A stretch of DNA of 64,000 bases from Mortierella alpina (taxonomy: Eukaryota > Mortierellomycota > Mortierellomycetes > Mortierellales > Mortierellaceae). This document shows positions 53,459 through 64,000 of the stretch, piece by piece (position 1 is the stretch's first letter; every line of letters starts with the position of its first letter). Where the stretch lies: positions 1,798,001 through 1,862,000 of the forward strand of contig JANATF010000008.1 in the NCBI GenBank assembly GCA_029449245.1, written 5' to 3'. The notes under the pieces are model-generated. The model did not search any database. It had not been told where the DNA came from and saw only the letters and a list, made by a program, of their open reading frames with translations. A program made the position numbers and the translations under genes.

Positions 53459-56400
53459 TTATACCGCCGGGGGCGGTGCGTGGAGCGAAGTCCTGGACGA
53501 TTCCGCAGAATACGACGGCAGGGACGGGAGCGAAGGTGATGGCAGCGGCGGGAGCGCGGCAGGCTTGTCCAGAAGCGTATTGATGTAATTGTAAGATGAT
53601 GTCCGGCGACTGTGCTGGAACGAAGGATCGTCGGGCTTGAGTGTGTTGCCATCGGGCGTGGCCATTTGCTGGAACTGCTGTTGTTGCGCCCTTAAGAGCT
53701 GCTGCTGGATCTCAAGCGGGGTGGGGGCTCTGTAAGCGGACTGATTCGGGTCTTGATGGTTTTGCGTCTGCGCAGACGCGTTCGGAGAATGGTCGTTCAC
53801 GTTGATTTGGATCATGGTCAGGTCATAGGGCTGTTCGTCAGGGCTTCCTTGTCCCTTGGCTTCCTTCTTGGCAGCCTTCTTCTCCGCCTTGGCAGTCTCC
53901 TTAGCTTCTCGTTTGATATCCTCCTTCTTCAAGATAGCCTTCTCTTGCTCCGTCTGCTCGTCAGGAGCCATGCCATCGGGTGCTAATCCTGTCCACCGAA
54001 CCTTGAGGGCCTTGGCAATCCTCTTCTCTGCAATCATTATACCGCGCGCCGCGTGGACATCATCGGGGAACCACCAGAAGCTGATAAACAAGACCGTGTA
54101 CCGGACCATAAATGCGCACACGACCGCGAGGATCAGCATCATCCAGAAGGGTCCTAGGCCAAAGAGACGGATAGCCACATGGTAGATAGGCGATGCCGTG
54201 AAAGCTCCATAAATGAAGACCAATAGCAACATGAACACGATCGATCCCCAGACGGCGAAATGCATGAGCCAGGTCCAGTGATAGGTGTGCAGGCCAAGAT
54301 AGAGCGACGCGATGATAATGTTTGTGATCGCAACAGAGGTCGAGAACTCTAGGAGGGACGAATCAATTCCATTCCGGCCTAGGACGTTAATTCCATAGAC
54401 AGCGCGCCAGAACCAGAACACGACCAGGGACTGCCAAACACCGTCCAGCATGTAGGCCACAAATCGATACTGGTTGTAGCGCTTCTGTTGGATTCCCAGG
54501 CGATATACTCCAGGGTACCGGAGGACATAAGGTGCAGTCAGATCTTGATCTGTCGCACCCAGAACAAGGACAGGGACGGCCGTAAACATCAGGTTGTAAA
54601 GCGAAACAAACGTGTAGTCGTAGAACAGCATGGCAGAGAATCTAGAGAACAGCATGGGTGGTATTTGTTAGTCAACATGGCGCGCTCCTACTTTTTTTTA
54701 AAAAACAACACCAACACCTCAGGAGGTAAAAACATACCCGCAATAGATCTGGAACCAGAGCACGGCTCCGACCCACAGCACGTTCTTGAAGAAAAAGTTG
54801 AGGATCATCTCGGCGATGCGCATGTATCCCCAGTGGCCATGAACGATCACAAGCTTGCGAATGAACCGGAATTGAGTAATCGAGTAATCCGACGCCATGG
54901 CTGCCTGCATTCCTTCTTGTCCTGCGATGCCCACACCAATGTTGGCTGCCTGGATCATCGAAACATCATTGGCACCATCTCCAATGGCCAAACAGACGGT
55001 CTTCTTTCCACGACGGATCAACTCCACAACCAAGGCTTTCTGCAGAGGAGATGCACGGCAGCAAATGACTGAAAAGCAGACGTCCGAAAGCTTGATGAGA
55101 TCCTTACGTGCATCAGGGTCATCGAGCAGGATCTTTAGAGCAGAGCCATCAACGATCAACGCGTGCTGAACATGCTGCGCCGCAGACATTGGGTCGCTGA
55201 GGTTGGTGCCAGCAGGAGTAGGCGGAAGACTCTTATCGTGCCACAGTCTCCCTTGGCCTACAGCGTTGGGCTCTGCTGGATGTGATGCATCCTGTCCCTG
55301 AGACTGATGGTCTTCCACCTCATCCTTATCGCCCGGAGGTGTCGTAAACGTGACCGCATCCTGTTCCTCTTCACTTCCACGACCACTCAGGACACCATCA
55401 ACGAGTTGCTTGAATCGCCTGAGAACCTGCTCCGGCTTTTCATTCCGACCCATTTTCATGATCTCGAGTTTCATCTCCTTCTCCAACAATCTCGAAGCAA
55501 ATCCAATGTTGATAGCTGTCTCCAACTTATCTCCTGTCAAGACCCAGACCTTGATACCGGCCTGCCTCAGTGCCGCGATGCTGTCTGGGACACCCTCTTG
55601 CAACTTGTCCTCGATAGCGGTAGCGCCCAGAAGCGTCAGGTCCTTTTCAATCTCCTCTGCAACCTGGTCCATCTTCTTGGCACGGTCGTCGAGCGCCTTT
55701 CCAGCTGCGGCGTATTTTTCAGCCCAAGTGTCATAGGTCTGCTGGTCAAGGATCCTCTGCGCCAAGGTCAAGGTACGCAGGCCCATGTTACTGAAGGCCT
55801 CAATGTCCTGTTCCGTCTGGTCACGTAGGGCATCATCCTTGGTCTCGTGGCTGAGTCGCTCAAAAATCACATTGTCCGCCCCCTTGGTCAGAAGCAAGAT
55901 CCTTCCGCCCAATTCCTTGGGCTCACGAACAATCACTGTCATGCGCTTGCGAGTCGAGTTAAACTTGATAACGTCCAGCTGCTCATAGGTGTAATCCTGT
56001 CCCAGGACATTCAGGTTCACGTTTTGGCGCGAGTTGCCTCCCGGCTTTCCACCTCCAGCGCCTTCAGCTCCTGCGCCTCTGGATACGAATGCGAATCCGA
56101 CGTTCTTTGCCGCCGAAACCAACGCAGCCTCATCGGGCGACTCTGCTCGGTAACAGATGGTCGGCTTTGGTTTACCGTGCTCATCCAACGATCCACCGGA
56201 CCCGCTCGCGCCCGCAGCAGACTTGAGGCCGGGGGGCGCATCTGTCGCGCTCGAGTTCTTGCGACTCCTGTTTCCAGATACGTTGCTGGTAGTACCAGGC
56301 ACTGACAGTCCAGCAGCCTCGGCTTTCCGCTTGAGTTTGTCGCGCAGGCCAAAGCGGGAAGTCTTTTGCTCAGGAGAAGTCTCGCTGCTATCGTCTCCGC

Positions 56401-59400
56401 TTTGTTTGCCCGACGGTGATCCATTGTCCTCGTAGATGCCAAAGTCGTCGTCCTCATCGTCTTCCACAGCCTCTTCGGGTTGTTCCACAACCACGGTGTG
56501 GCACAGAGCCAACAGGGTGAAAAAATCTCGGATGTTACTAGCCGGTGAACCATCATGCGTAGGTGCGCCCAGCTGTCCTGACGATCCAGAGCTGTGAACA
56601 CTGCGTTGCTGGTTGGAAGTGGAGCCACCCTCACCGGCAGTGGAAGTAGTATTGCTTTCAGAAGAGGACATTCCAGTCAGGTCTTGCAGGAGACCAGGAT
56701 CTGCAAATGTGAGAATTTCCAGAGGGTCCATAAACGTCGGCTCAAAGATCCTCCTGACTTCTCGATCAAACTGCTCTAGGACTGCCTTCTTGTGACCTTG
56801 TTGGTTTTGGCCGCCAGTATGCTGCGCTCCATTCTCGCCACCTTCGTTCATCATCTGAAGACCTATCTCAGCATCGGTCTGTCCCGAGACTGCATTGTTG
56901 CCATAGATTTTTCCGTTGATCGAACACTTTTTGAACTCCATGATATTCCTGGTAAGGGTGCCAGTCTTGTCCGAAAAGACGTATTCGATTTGGCCCAGGT
57001 CATCCGTCAAATTCCACTAATTCATAATACAAACGAAATCGTTTTAGTTGCCTCGTTTTATCTGCAAAACGCGCGATATTGATGGCAAGGACGAAGGGAC
57101 TTACAGTCTTTGGGGTGCAGAATTGGTCAAGTTCCACGTCATACATGTCGGTGTCCTGCCAGATAAAGTACGCTTGGAAGGTCTTGACAAACTCGATAGA
57201 AATGTAGAGCGAAATTGGAATAATATTCTGAAAGATAATCAAACTCGTGCTAGAACAAAAAAAAAAAAAAAGAAGCGTACGATAAACCGTTAGCCAACTG
57301 CAAAAAGTTGCAATTTGTTGTGAGAAAAAAAAGGGCAAAGCCAAAAGACCTGCAGCAACTTACAAAAACGTAACAACACCATCAAGAACGACTCCGCGAG
57401 TAGACATGTTCCACAATTGCTCCGCTGTTGTCCCGCGCCATTTGTTGTCGTATATGGTAGAGCCAACCGCATTGACAACGCAAAGAAGAAGCAAGATGCC
57501 AAAGTTGAGTGCCACCTATCAAAGAAGAAACAAGGATCAGCCTTTGCATGGATAGAGATCGAGGAGCATGCGACTCGTTGTATTGAAAGCGACTGTTTAC
57601 CTGAATGTTCATGGTCTTCTCAATTCGGCTGCGCTTACTCGGGGTCTCTCCAGAATTCAACATGATTTTGGTCTCCGTTCCAGTGGCCACAATCACAGCA
57701 ATGACCCAGTGCGTGTTGCGGATAACATGTCCACGCAGTAGCATGTTGTTGATGTCGACAGGGATGGTAGTCTCCTTGTAAGGGCTGTTGGGGTTGTTGG
57801 TGCTTACGCTCAGACCGCGGCGAATGGTCCCATTATGATACTGTTGCTGTTGTTGTTGCTGTTGCTGCATCTGTTGCTCATGATTGGCCTTCAGAACATT
57901 TTTGGCCATCTCGCTTGCGCCGGCCATACTGACGCCCGTTGCAGACCGGTGGAGACTACTGCGCTTCGATTTGGTGGCGCGAAGCGACGATGGATCCTCT
58001 TGGAATGATGCCACATCCTCAGATTCCAAATACCCCTCCTTGTCTACGCCGTTGCTGTTCGTTCCAGATACGTCAGCTGCGTGGGAAAGAGATCCATCCA
58101 AAGACTCTGAGAATCGGGACCGTCGTCGATGACTGGCGCTCTTGTGAAGACGTGCATAGTCAGAGGCACTGGTACCGCTTTGGGCTGGGTGTTGCGCGTC
58201 GGCGGTTCCATCACCTTGCTGCTGGCCTGCCAATGATTCTCGAGTCCAGTCGTTTTCATCCATGGACGCACGTGGGCTGGACATCATACTGGACGTGACG
58301 GAGGGGGCGTAATGGCTGTGGCGATTGCTTGCTGAAGGTCCTGCATTGGGATTAGCAAGTCTCTTCCTGGCCAGCATAGTCAAAGATCCGTTGAATGAAA
58401 ACAGGTTGGCGTTGATGGGCTCCATGTCGACAAAACACTTGAGTCGACTGCAGCGTCGTGCAGTATTGTACTTTGAAGTCTCATGGAGTGACACGCGTGT
58501 CTTGAGATTCGTCTCGCCATCCAAATCTTTGGTTTCGATAAAGCACGAGCCCTCAGTTTCCGAAGTCGAGAGAATAATGGCGTCTGCAGGTACGGCTTGG
58601 TTGTTCTTGATCATGATAAAATCTCCGACGCGCAAGTTGTGCCACTGCTCCTTGGTAAATTCGGGCTGGGGTCCTGCCTTGGTCGCATCCGCAGCGTCCC
58701 CGTTTTGCTGTTCGCTGGCGTCGTCGTCCATGGGCGCTAGGTCGTTCAAGTCCAACTGAGGAAGGTCCCGGCTAGGCTTTTTGGCCAGTTTCAACGCTCT
58801 CATCGACTTTTTAGTGCCTGTACTGAGCCCATGAGTAAGGGTGTTCCAGACTCTAGCGGCGATGCCCATGTCCTTCCGGGCGTCCCGCAGTCCCGCAGTC
58901 GGATAATTGTAGTTGACAACATTCTTGAGCTGAAGACACAACCTCTGGTTGAAGTTGCGATCTTCAACATGGCGCTTATAGTCCTCAAATCCGTCCTTGA
59001 TTGCAGTAACGCCCACGACAAAGCATAGTGGGAAGACTGTGAGGAAGGGTGAGCCGACGGTGAAGATGGGCGTGAGCTGGATGATGGCCATAAACAAGAA
59101 AAACATGTTGGCAACGCGGCGGAACTGCTCAAACAGGTTCTTGGGCAGGAAGGTTAGGGTGGTGTATTTAGCCGTGTTGATTCTGTTAGAGCCGTACGAC
59201 AGCTTGGGCGCGCCGCTCTTGTCGAGGTACTGAGCCGGTGGGGGGATGTTGATAAAGACGCGACGTGAATCCTTGTTGGACTTTCGCAGGGAGATCTTTG
59301 TATCAGCCCGTGTCATGACCCTTCTCAACGGTTGCTGATTATCACCATTGCCCGCGTCGTTGCCGCCACCACTGCTACTGTTTGATTTGTCATGGACATG

Positions 59401-59664
59401 GCGGTGCGTGCTGCTCCTGGTGAGAGTGGGCTCTGCGATAGAGACCTGTCGGCGCAGCTGGGTTTGGTCTGCTGGGTCTGCGTTTGCGCTTGCGTTTGCA
59501 TCTGGGTCCACGGGGTGGTGATCGTGGTGATCCGGAATCTCTTCCTCATAGACGGTCGACTGCTGCAGGGTTGAGGGCATGTAGTTTGGGTCGCTCAGGG
59601 GCTGACTGAGTCGCCGTTGCTGCCATGGCGTCTTGTTGTATATCTTTTGCAGGGTATTGACCAT
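53459..59664 (-). CDS. P4-type ATPase (phospholipid flippase, Dnf/Drs2 family)
   Basis: Five exons join in frame: 59664-57601, 57515-57364, 57249-57105, 57016-54738 and 54641-53459 (1,940 residues, longer than the usual 1,200-1,600). It moves aminophospholipids from the outer to the inner leaflet, normally with a Cdc50 partner. Seen in order: a long polar N-terminus; PKNLFEQFRRVANMFFLFMA into TM1-2; the actuator motif DLDGETNLK (about residue 380), where P4 pumps have DGET; TM3-4 (NIIPISLYISIEFVKTFQAY) with the P4-type PISLY; the phosphorylation motif SDKTGTLT (Asp803); the hinge motif GDGANDVSMIQAANIGVGIAG (about residue 1464); then TM5-10 and a Gln/Ala/Lys-rich tail. Large Ser/Gln-rich inserts interrupt the cytosolic loops (about residues 425-600 and 870-1000) and explain the length. 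Confidence 0.92.
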
Positions 59665-61597
59665 GGTGGACAAATGCTGATTACTAGGGAAGTGGGGCAG
59701 TGGGTGGTATACAATACGGTCGCCAATTCGGAAATAGAGGGCGATTAAGGGATGGAGAGTGTGGGGGTTGGAGGGGGGTTCTAAGCAGACTCGGCGGGAT
59801 GCATAGGCTATATGAATGGGAGAATGGGGACAGGTTGAGGAGAGGGTGGGGTTTGGTATGTCCTGGCACAAGAGCGCCTGGGCGTGCAGCGAGGTATCAC
59901 GGAGTGGGCGGAGAGAGTGAGAGAGAGAGTGAGAGTGGGTGAGAGAGAGAGTGAGAGAGTGGGAGAGAAGGAGGAGAGCAGTCGGAGAGTCGCCTGGCAC
60001 CGTCTGCTGGAGCGAACAGAGACCGCGCAAGGGCAGAGGGGAGAGGAGCGGGAAGGGCGAAGGGCGTGCGTGGAGTGGGGAGCGAGAGCGAGAGAAGACA
60101 AGGAACAAAATAAAACAAAACACAAGGAACTGGAGCAGCACATGGCGGGCTGATGATATGTCTGCGCACGCCCGACTTTCCATCCCGCCCGCGCTCAACT
60201 GTCTGACATATATCAGGTTTGGGCACCCTGCCCTATAAATAACCACAGCAGGCACGCACCAGGGACAGGGGGCGCACACGCGCGGGCCTAGAAAAGCAAG
60301 GCAAGGGCTGCAGACGCAGAAAACAGGGTACAGTGCGGCACACTGCAGCACACATGAGGGGCCACAGGCACGGCCAGGGAGTGCTAGGTCAGCCAGCCCA
60401 GGGGTGTGAAGGGCACACAGTGTGCACCTCGCCTGCTGTCGCGCAGGCAGCCCCCCATCCCATGGCTGAATGGCTCATTCCCCCCATCGAATCCCTTTTT
60501 GTCCTCATTAGCCTTGCAGCAGTTCCCGCAAAAACAAAATTGAGCCATCAAAATCTAATTGAACAATTTATTGTCGTCGTGGGTGCTAGTCTATTTTCTC
60601 AACTCGTCGCTCTAACGGCATATGTGGTTCTAAATGCCTGCTTGCCACCAATCGCTCGCCGATCACCAAGGATCTATCTCAGCTGCTTTGTCCGCTTTCC
60701 AGGACCCTACCCGTCCCCACCTCCTTCTCTTACACAACGCCTTTTGCTGTTGCAAAACAGTCTCTGTGAGCCTTGCTCACACACCAACGCCGTAAGGATA
60801 TCTTGCGTGGCACAAACCATCGCTCCTACATAAGCACCCATTACCTGAGAAAAGGCCTACACTTTTCACAACTTGACCTTAACCCCTCAACTCATGCGGT
60901 ATACTCTGCAACGTCAACGAAGAAGTGATGCACTGGAGGAATCAGAGGAAATCCAAAGAACGAAGACCTATGCAAGCATCCAATAGTCGACGCAATCTCC
61001 TTTCTAGGCTCTCTTTTTTTTTTTTGGTTCGGATTCAAAGTGAACGTTGCACATGAAGTTGATGGCTGTGGCGGCCCGTTCAGTTGTTTTTGTGCCTGAC
61101 GCACGCCGGAATTCCCGGAATGCCAACAAAACGCGCGGACAGGCCACAGCCCTGTCGCACTTTTTTTTTCTTTACACCTGACACCTAACCTTGAGACAGG
61201 TGAACTGCACCTGCAAGAAAAGAGGGTGTTATGATTGACCCTGCTGCACGGACAGGTAGTTCCTTCACCTGTTCTATTTAGAAAAAATAAATGTATCTTT
61301 GTAAACGAAACCCTGTTCGATTCATTGGCTTGGTAGCGTTGGTGGCAAAACCAAAAGGACCGCCCCCCTGAAAGTCCATTCGTCACAAAGGGGCTGGAGA
61401 TCTTCATCCCACCTCCCCTTCCCTTCTCATCAGACATGGACAGCCTGACATGTCATGATCACCATCGCGCATCGTACACACGTATGTCTTTTAGTATCGC
61501 TGGTATATTCTCTCACTAATTGAGTCTACGGGAAAACCAAAAAAAAAAAAAAAAAAAAAAGAGGGTCCAAAAAGAACACATGAACCTAGTTGTGATC
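59665..61597. other. Long intergenic region and promoter of the P4-ATPase
   Basis: GA/GAGT-rich repeats (+ strand, about 59905-59975) form a CT-rich tract before the flippase ATG, like those before the PAS genes. A TATAAATA/TATTTATA element lies at about 60234-60241. From 60350 to 61597 I see no credible gene: small ORFs only, plus an A tract at about 61537-61560 near the transporter's 3' end. Confidence 0.45.
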
Positions 61598-64000
61598 TCA
61601 GACCAGGAACCCTGTTTTACTCCTGCTGCTTGATCCACTCTCCATCTCAGCATCCAACAATCCTCTGGTGAAACCACGGCTCATCCTCCTCCCAACCTTC
61701 GTGCTCGCCAGGATCCCAGACGCCGGGTTGACCTTGGCCGCATTCTTGGCAGAGTTGTACATCCACAGTCCCCAAAACGTCAGACACACTCCTGTCCATT
61801 GGGTCGTACCGAGCGTCTGGTGGAAATACACAATACTGGCGATAATCACGACAATCCGCTTGATCAACGATGCAATCGAGTAGGTCACTGGAGACGTCAG
61901 CGCCAGGACAGAGAAGGCCAAAAAGTTTTGGAAAAAGTGGGACACGCCGTTGAGGAAGAGCAGCCAACTGACCACTGCCCAAGTGCCCGTCGAGCCTTCG
62001 GCCCGACCCAACGGGTCCTCAGAGAACATGAGGGTCCAGCCTTCAGTATAGAGCCACATAGGAATCATGCACACTGCTGCCATGGTCGACGAGTAGAAAA
62101 GAATGTTGATCTTATCCAGCTTTTGATGTCCACTCGATCCTTCTCCAGAGCCCGATTCCGAGGAGATGGACTCGTGGTTGCCGAGTCCTCCCATGCCATG
62201 ATTTTCCTCTTGTTGTTGTGGCTTCGTCTTGCTGCTGTTATTGCTGTTGCTGGAAAGAATCTTTTTCGTAAACACGTTCTGCATCACAAAGACTAAGGTT
62301 GACAGCAGTGCGCAACACAGGCCAACCATGTTGTTGAACTCGAGAGACATGCGGCAGGCCAGCATCACTCCTGCAGTCAGCGGCACTAGTGACAGATACA
62401 CTGCCTGGCTGTAGGTCGTTCCGAGCACCACGCGGTAGAAGAGGACCGTAAATAGCGGTGTCAAGGCCTATACATTAATGTCAAGGTTAGCAATTGAGCA
62501 CATTGGTTGGTAAAAACTCTATGCTTCTCTTCCCGGTTTATCGCGGTCGCTACTGGTATCGCTGATCCCTCGCCCTCGCCCCCTTCCCGTGGTTCCATCA
62601 AGTGGTTGCTGTATGCAGATGCGGCTTGGACGGAAGAACCCATTGGTCGCACAAAAAGCTATGGCCCTCGGTATAAATTGAGAGCTTTCGTGACATTCCA
62701 ACTTTCGTGCCTATGATTGCTGGGGTTGCCGGAGCTGCTAGGGAGCTTTTTTGTTTGTTTGTTTGTTTCTTTTGGTTTGTTCGGTTCTCGTCTCTGCTGT
62801 TCTGTTCTCGTTCGTTCTGTCCTGTCCTGCGACATCATGCTCTGTAACCCAGCACGAGAGACCCTGGCAGTTTGCATGCTGTGCCTAATGCTGGCATGGA
62901 TACACAGACAGAAGAGTGTTCCTGAAATCCGAGGTGGTAGTGATGCTTTGTGTCACTTCCAGTGAATCAATCCAACATAAAAGATTTCCAGCGTGCGGTC
63001 GGATAGGTGGTGCTTGCTCCTCTCATCCTGAAGTTGCGTTACGATGTCCTCTCCTTGTCGTTCTCTCCAGGAACTCCAGAACCATGAATTATCGTCCAGC
63101 AACAATAGATGCTGACACTTCTCTCTCTTTCGCTTCAAATTTGAATCCGCATTACCTTGACAGTGTGAACGACACTCAGGGGAACGCGACTGATCGCAAC
63201 GCTCGAAAAGACATGTCCCACGACTTGAAATCCCACTAGGGGTGCCGTCAGCTCAATAATGGCTCTTGTCGGTTTTCGCATTTTGGTCATGTTGAATCCA
63301 ACGCCCGCCACGAAACAGAACACAGACACGAACCAGAACTGCACAAAGGTCAGTGTCACTGGGTACCGGAACTGATTCATGATTTGCTTGCCAATATTGT
63401 TGGTCACGGCCGAGGACATGTACCAACAGAGACAGATCACAGGCAACTTTATCGCATGCCAAATCGTACTAGGGCTGAGTCGGAGTCGCGATCGGGGTGC
63501 ATAGGCACTACTGCTGCCCACTCCCGACGTCCCAACACCACCTATTCCGTTGTTGCTGCTGTTCGATTCTGAAATAGTCGACAGGCGGGTCGATGGGAGG
63601 GAAAGCTTGCTATGAGAAGCCATGGGGTTAACAACGTCCTTGGCTGATTGGACCACCTTCGTGAGACTCTGGCTGAGTGCAGGGGGCAAGAACGCCGAGA
63701 CGCTGCTGATAGCGGATCGAGCGTTCTTTTTTTGCATCTCGCGCTCATCCTCCAGCAGACGCTCCTGCTCCAGGTGAAGTTGATGCTGCTGATGCTGATG
63801 CTGCTGTTGCTGTTGTACTTCAGAGTTTAGCTGTTGCAGCTGAGCCTGGAAATGAGAGCGTCCGCCCAACGTGGCTGCTGTGGGAGACGTCGCGGTGGTC
63901 ATGGACATGGCTCCTCCGGCACCCCCTCCGTGCATGATATGCAGGCTTGAACCAAGAGTGGTCGACTGCAACGTCGTGGCGTCCTCTGTGTGAGTAGATG
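61598..64000 (-). CDS. Nucleotide-sugar/triose-phosphate transporter family protein (5' end outside the window)
   Basis: Two exons are seen: from the right edge to 63156, and 62467-61598. The stop is at 61598; the frame is still open at 64000, so the start is missing. The visible part has an N-terminal Gln/His/Ser-rich cytosolic region (coiled-coil-like EQERLLEDEREMQKKNA), then about ten hydrophobic segments of the TPT/SLC35 fold: WHAIKLPVICLCWYMSSAVT, NNIGKQIMNQFRYPVTLT, SVAISRVPLSVVHTVKALTP split over the intron, and TSPVTYSIASLIKRIVVIIA near the end with the conserved lysine-arginine pair. Such transporters exchange sugar nucleotides or sugar phosphates in Golgi/ER or plastid membranes. 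The closest fungal type is Sly41-like, by memory only. The intron is unusually long (688 nt). Confidence 0.85.
62468..63155 (-). other. 688-nt intron in the transporter gene
   Basis: The donor is GTAATG at 63155 and the acceptor TATAG ends at 62468. The protein text on either side (VVHTVK and ALTPLF) is continuous in this family, so no hidden exon is expected. It contains a TTTG tetramer run (about 62750-62770) and CT-rich stretches. Confidence 0.7.

Overview
This is a nuclear fungal contig. Genes carry short GT-AG introns, CT-rich 5' flanks, AATAAA signals and mitochondrial targeting leaders. The mix of genes (a carotenoid oxygenase, an IFI6/IFI27 (ISG12)-like membrane peptide, a Tea1-type kelch protein, P4-ATPase, PPR and DDT/WHIM proteins, and an expanded PAS family) suggests an early-diverging filamentous fungus. 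Mucoromycota, probably Mortierellomycotina, is my best guess; it is an inference from content, not from a search.

Layout. 1-14.2 kb (+ strand): the 3' end of an unknown Ser/Gln-rich protein, glutaryl-CoA dehydrogenase (6 exons), a very large kelch/coiled-coil polarity protein (6 exons), and a carotenoid cleavage oxygenase (4 exons, all four iron-binding His present). 15.0-28.3 kb: an F-box protein (-), a SNAPC1-like snRNA transcription factor subunit rebuilt from five exons (+), a gene-poor 2 kb stretch, an ISG12-like hydrophobic peptide (-), mitochondrial ribosomal protein bS18m (+, 5 exons) and a mitochondrial PPR protein (+).

28.5-49.4 kb is the striking part: a head-to-tail array, all on the minus strand, of one uncharacterised gene family. 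Each member encodes two PAS domains joined by a basic linker. Three exons follow a fixed plan: exon 1 of 340 or 328 nt (PAS-A), exon 2 of exactly 59 nt, and exon 3 (PAS-B plus a variable tail ending in a conserved acidic motif), with intron phases 1 then 0. Six copies look intact (B, C, D, E, G, H). Two are nearly intact, each with one lesion that I can see (F, a 1-nt insertion; I, one TGA). One is multiply broken (A), and three are fragments. The family lacks a LOV-type cysteine motif and a GATA zinc finger, so it looks like a white-collar-type PAS pair cut loose from light sensing and DNA binding.

49.5-64 kb (all -): a secreted protein with two six-cysteine domains, a DDT/WHIM chromatin-remodelling protein, a 1,940-residue P4-ATPase lipid flippase (5 exons), and the 3' part of a nucleotide-sugar/triose-phosphate-type transporter that runs off the window.

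The genes are independent units rather than a pathway cluster. Exon boundaries were read by eye from splice sites and reading-frame continuity, so they are predictions. Family assignments come from remembered motifs, not from database searches.
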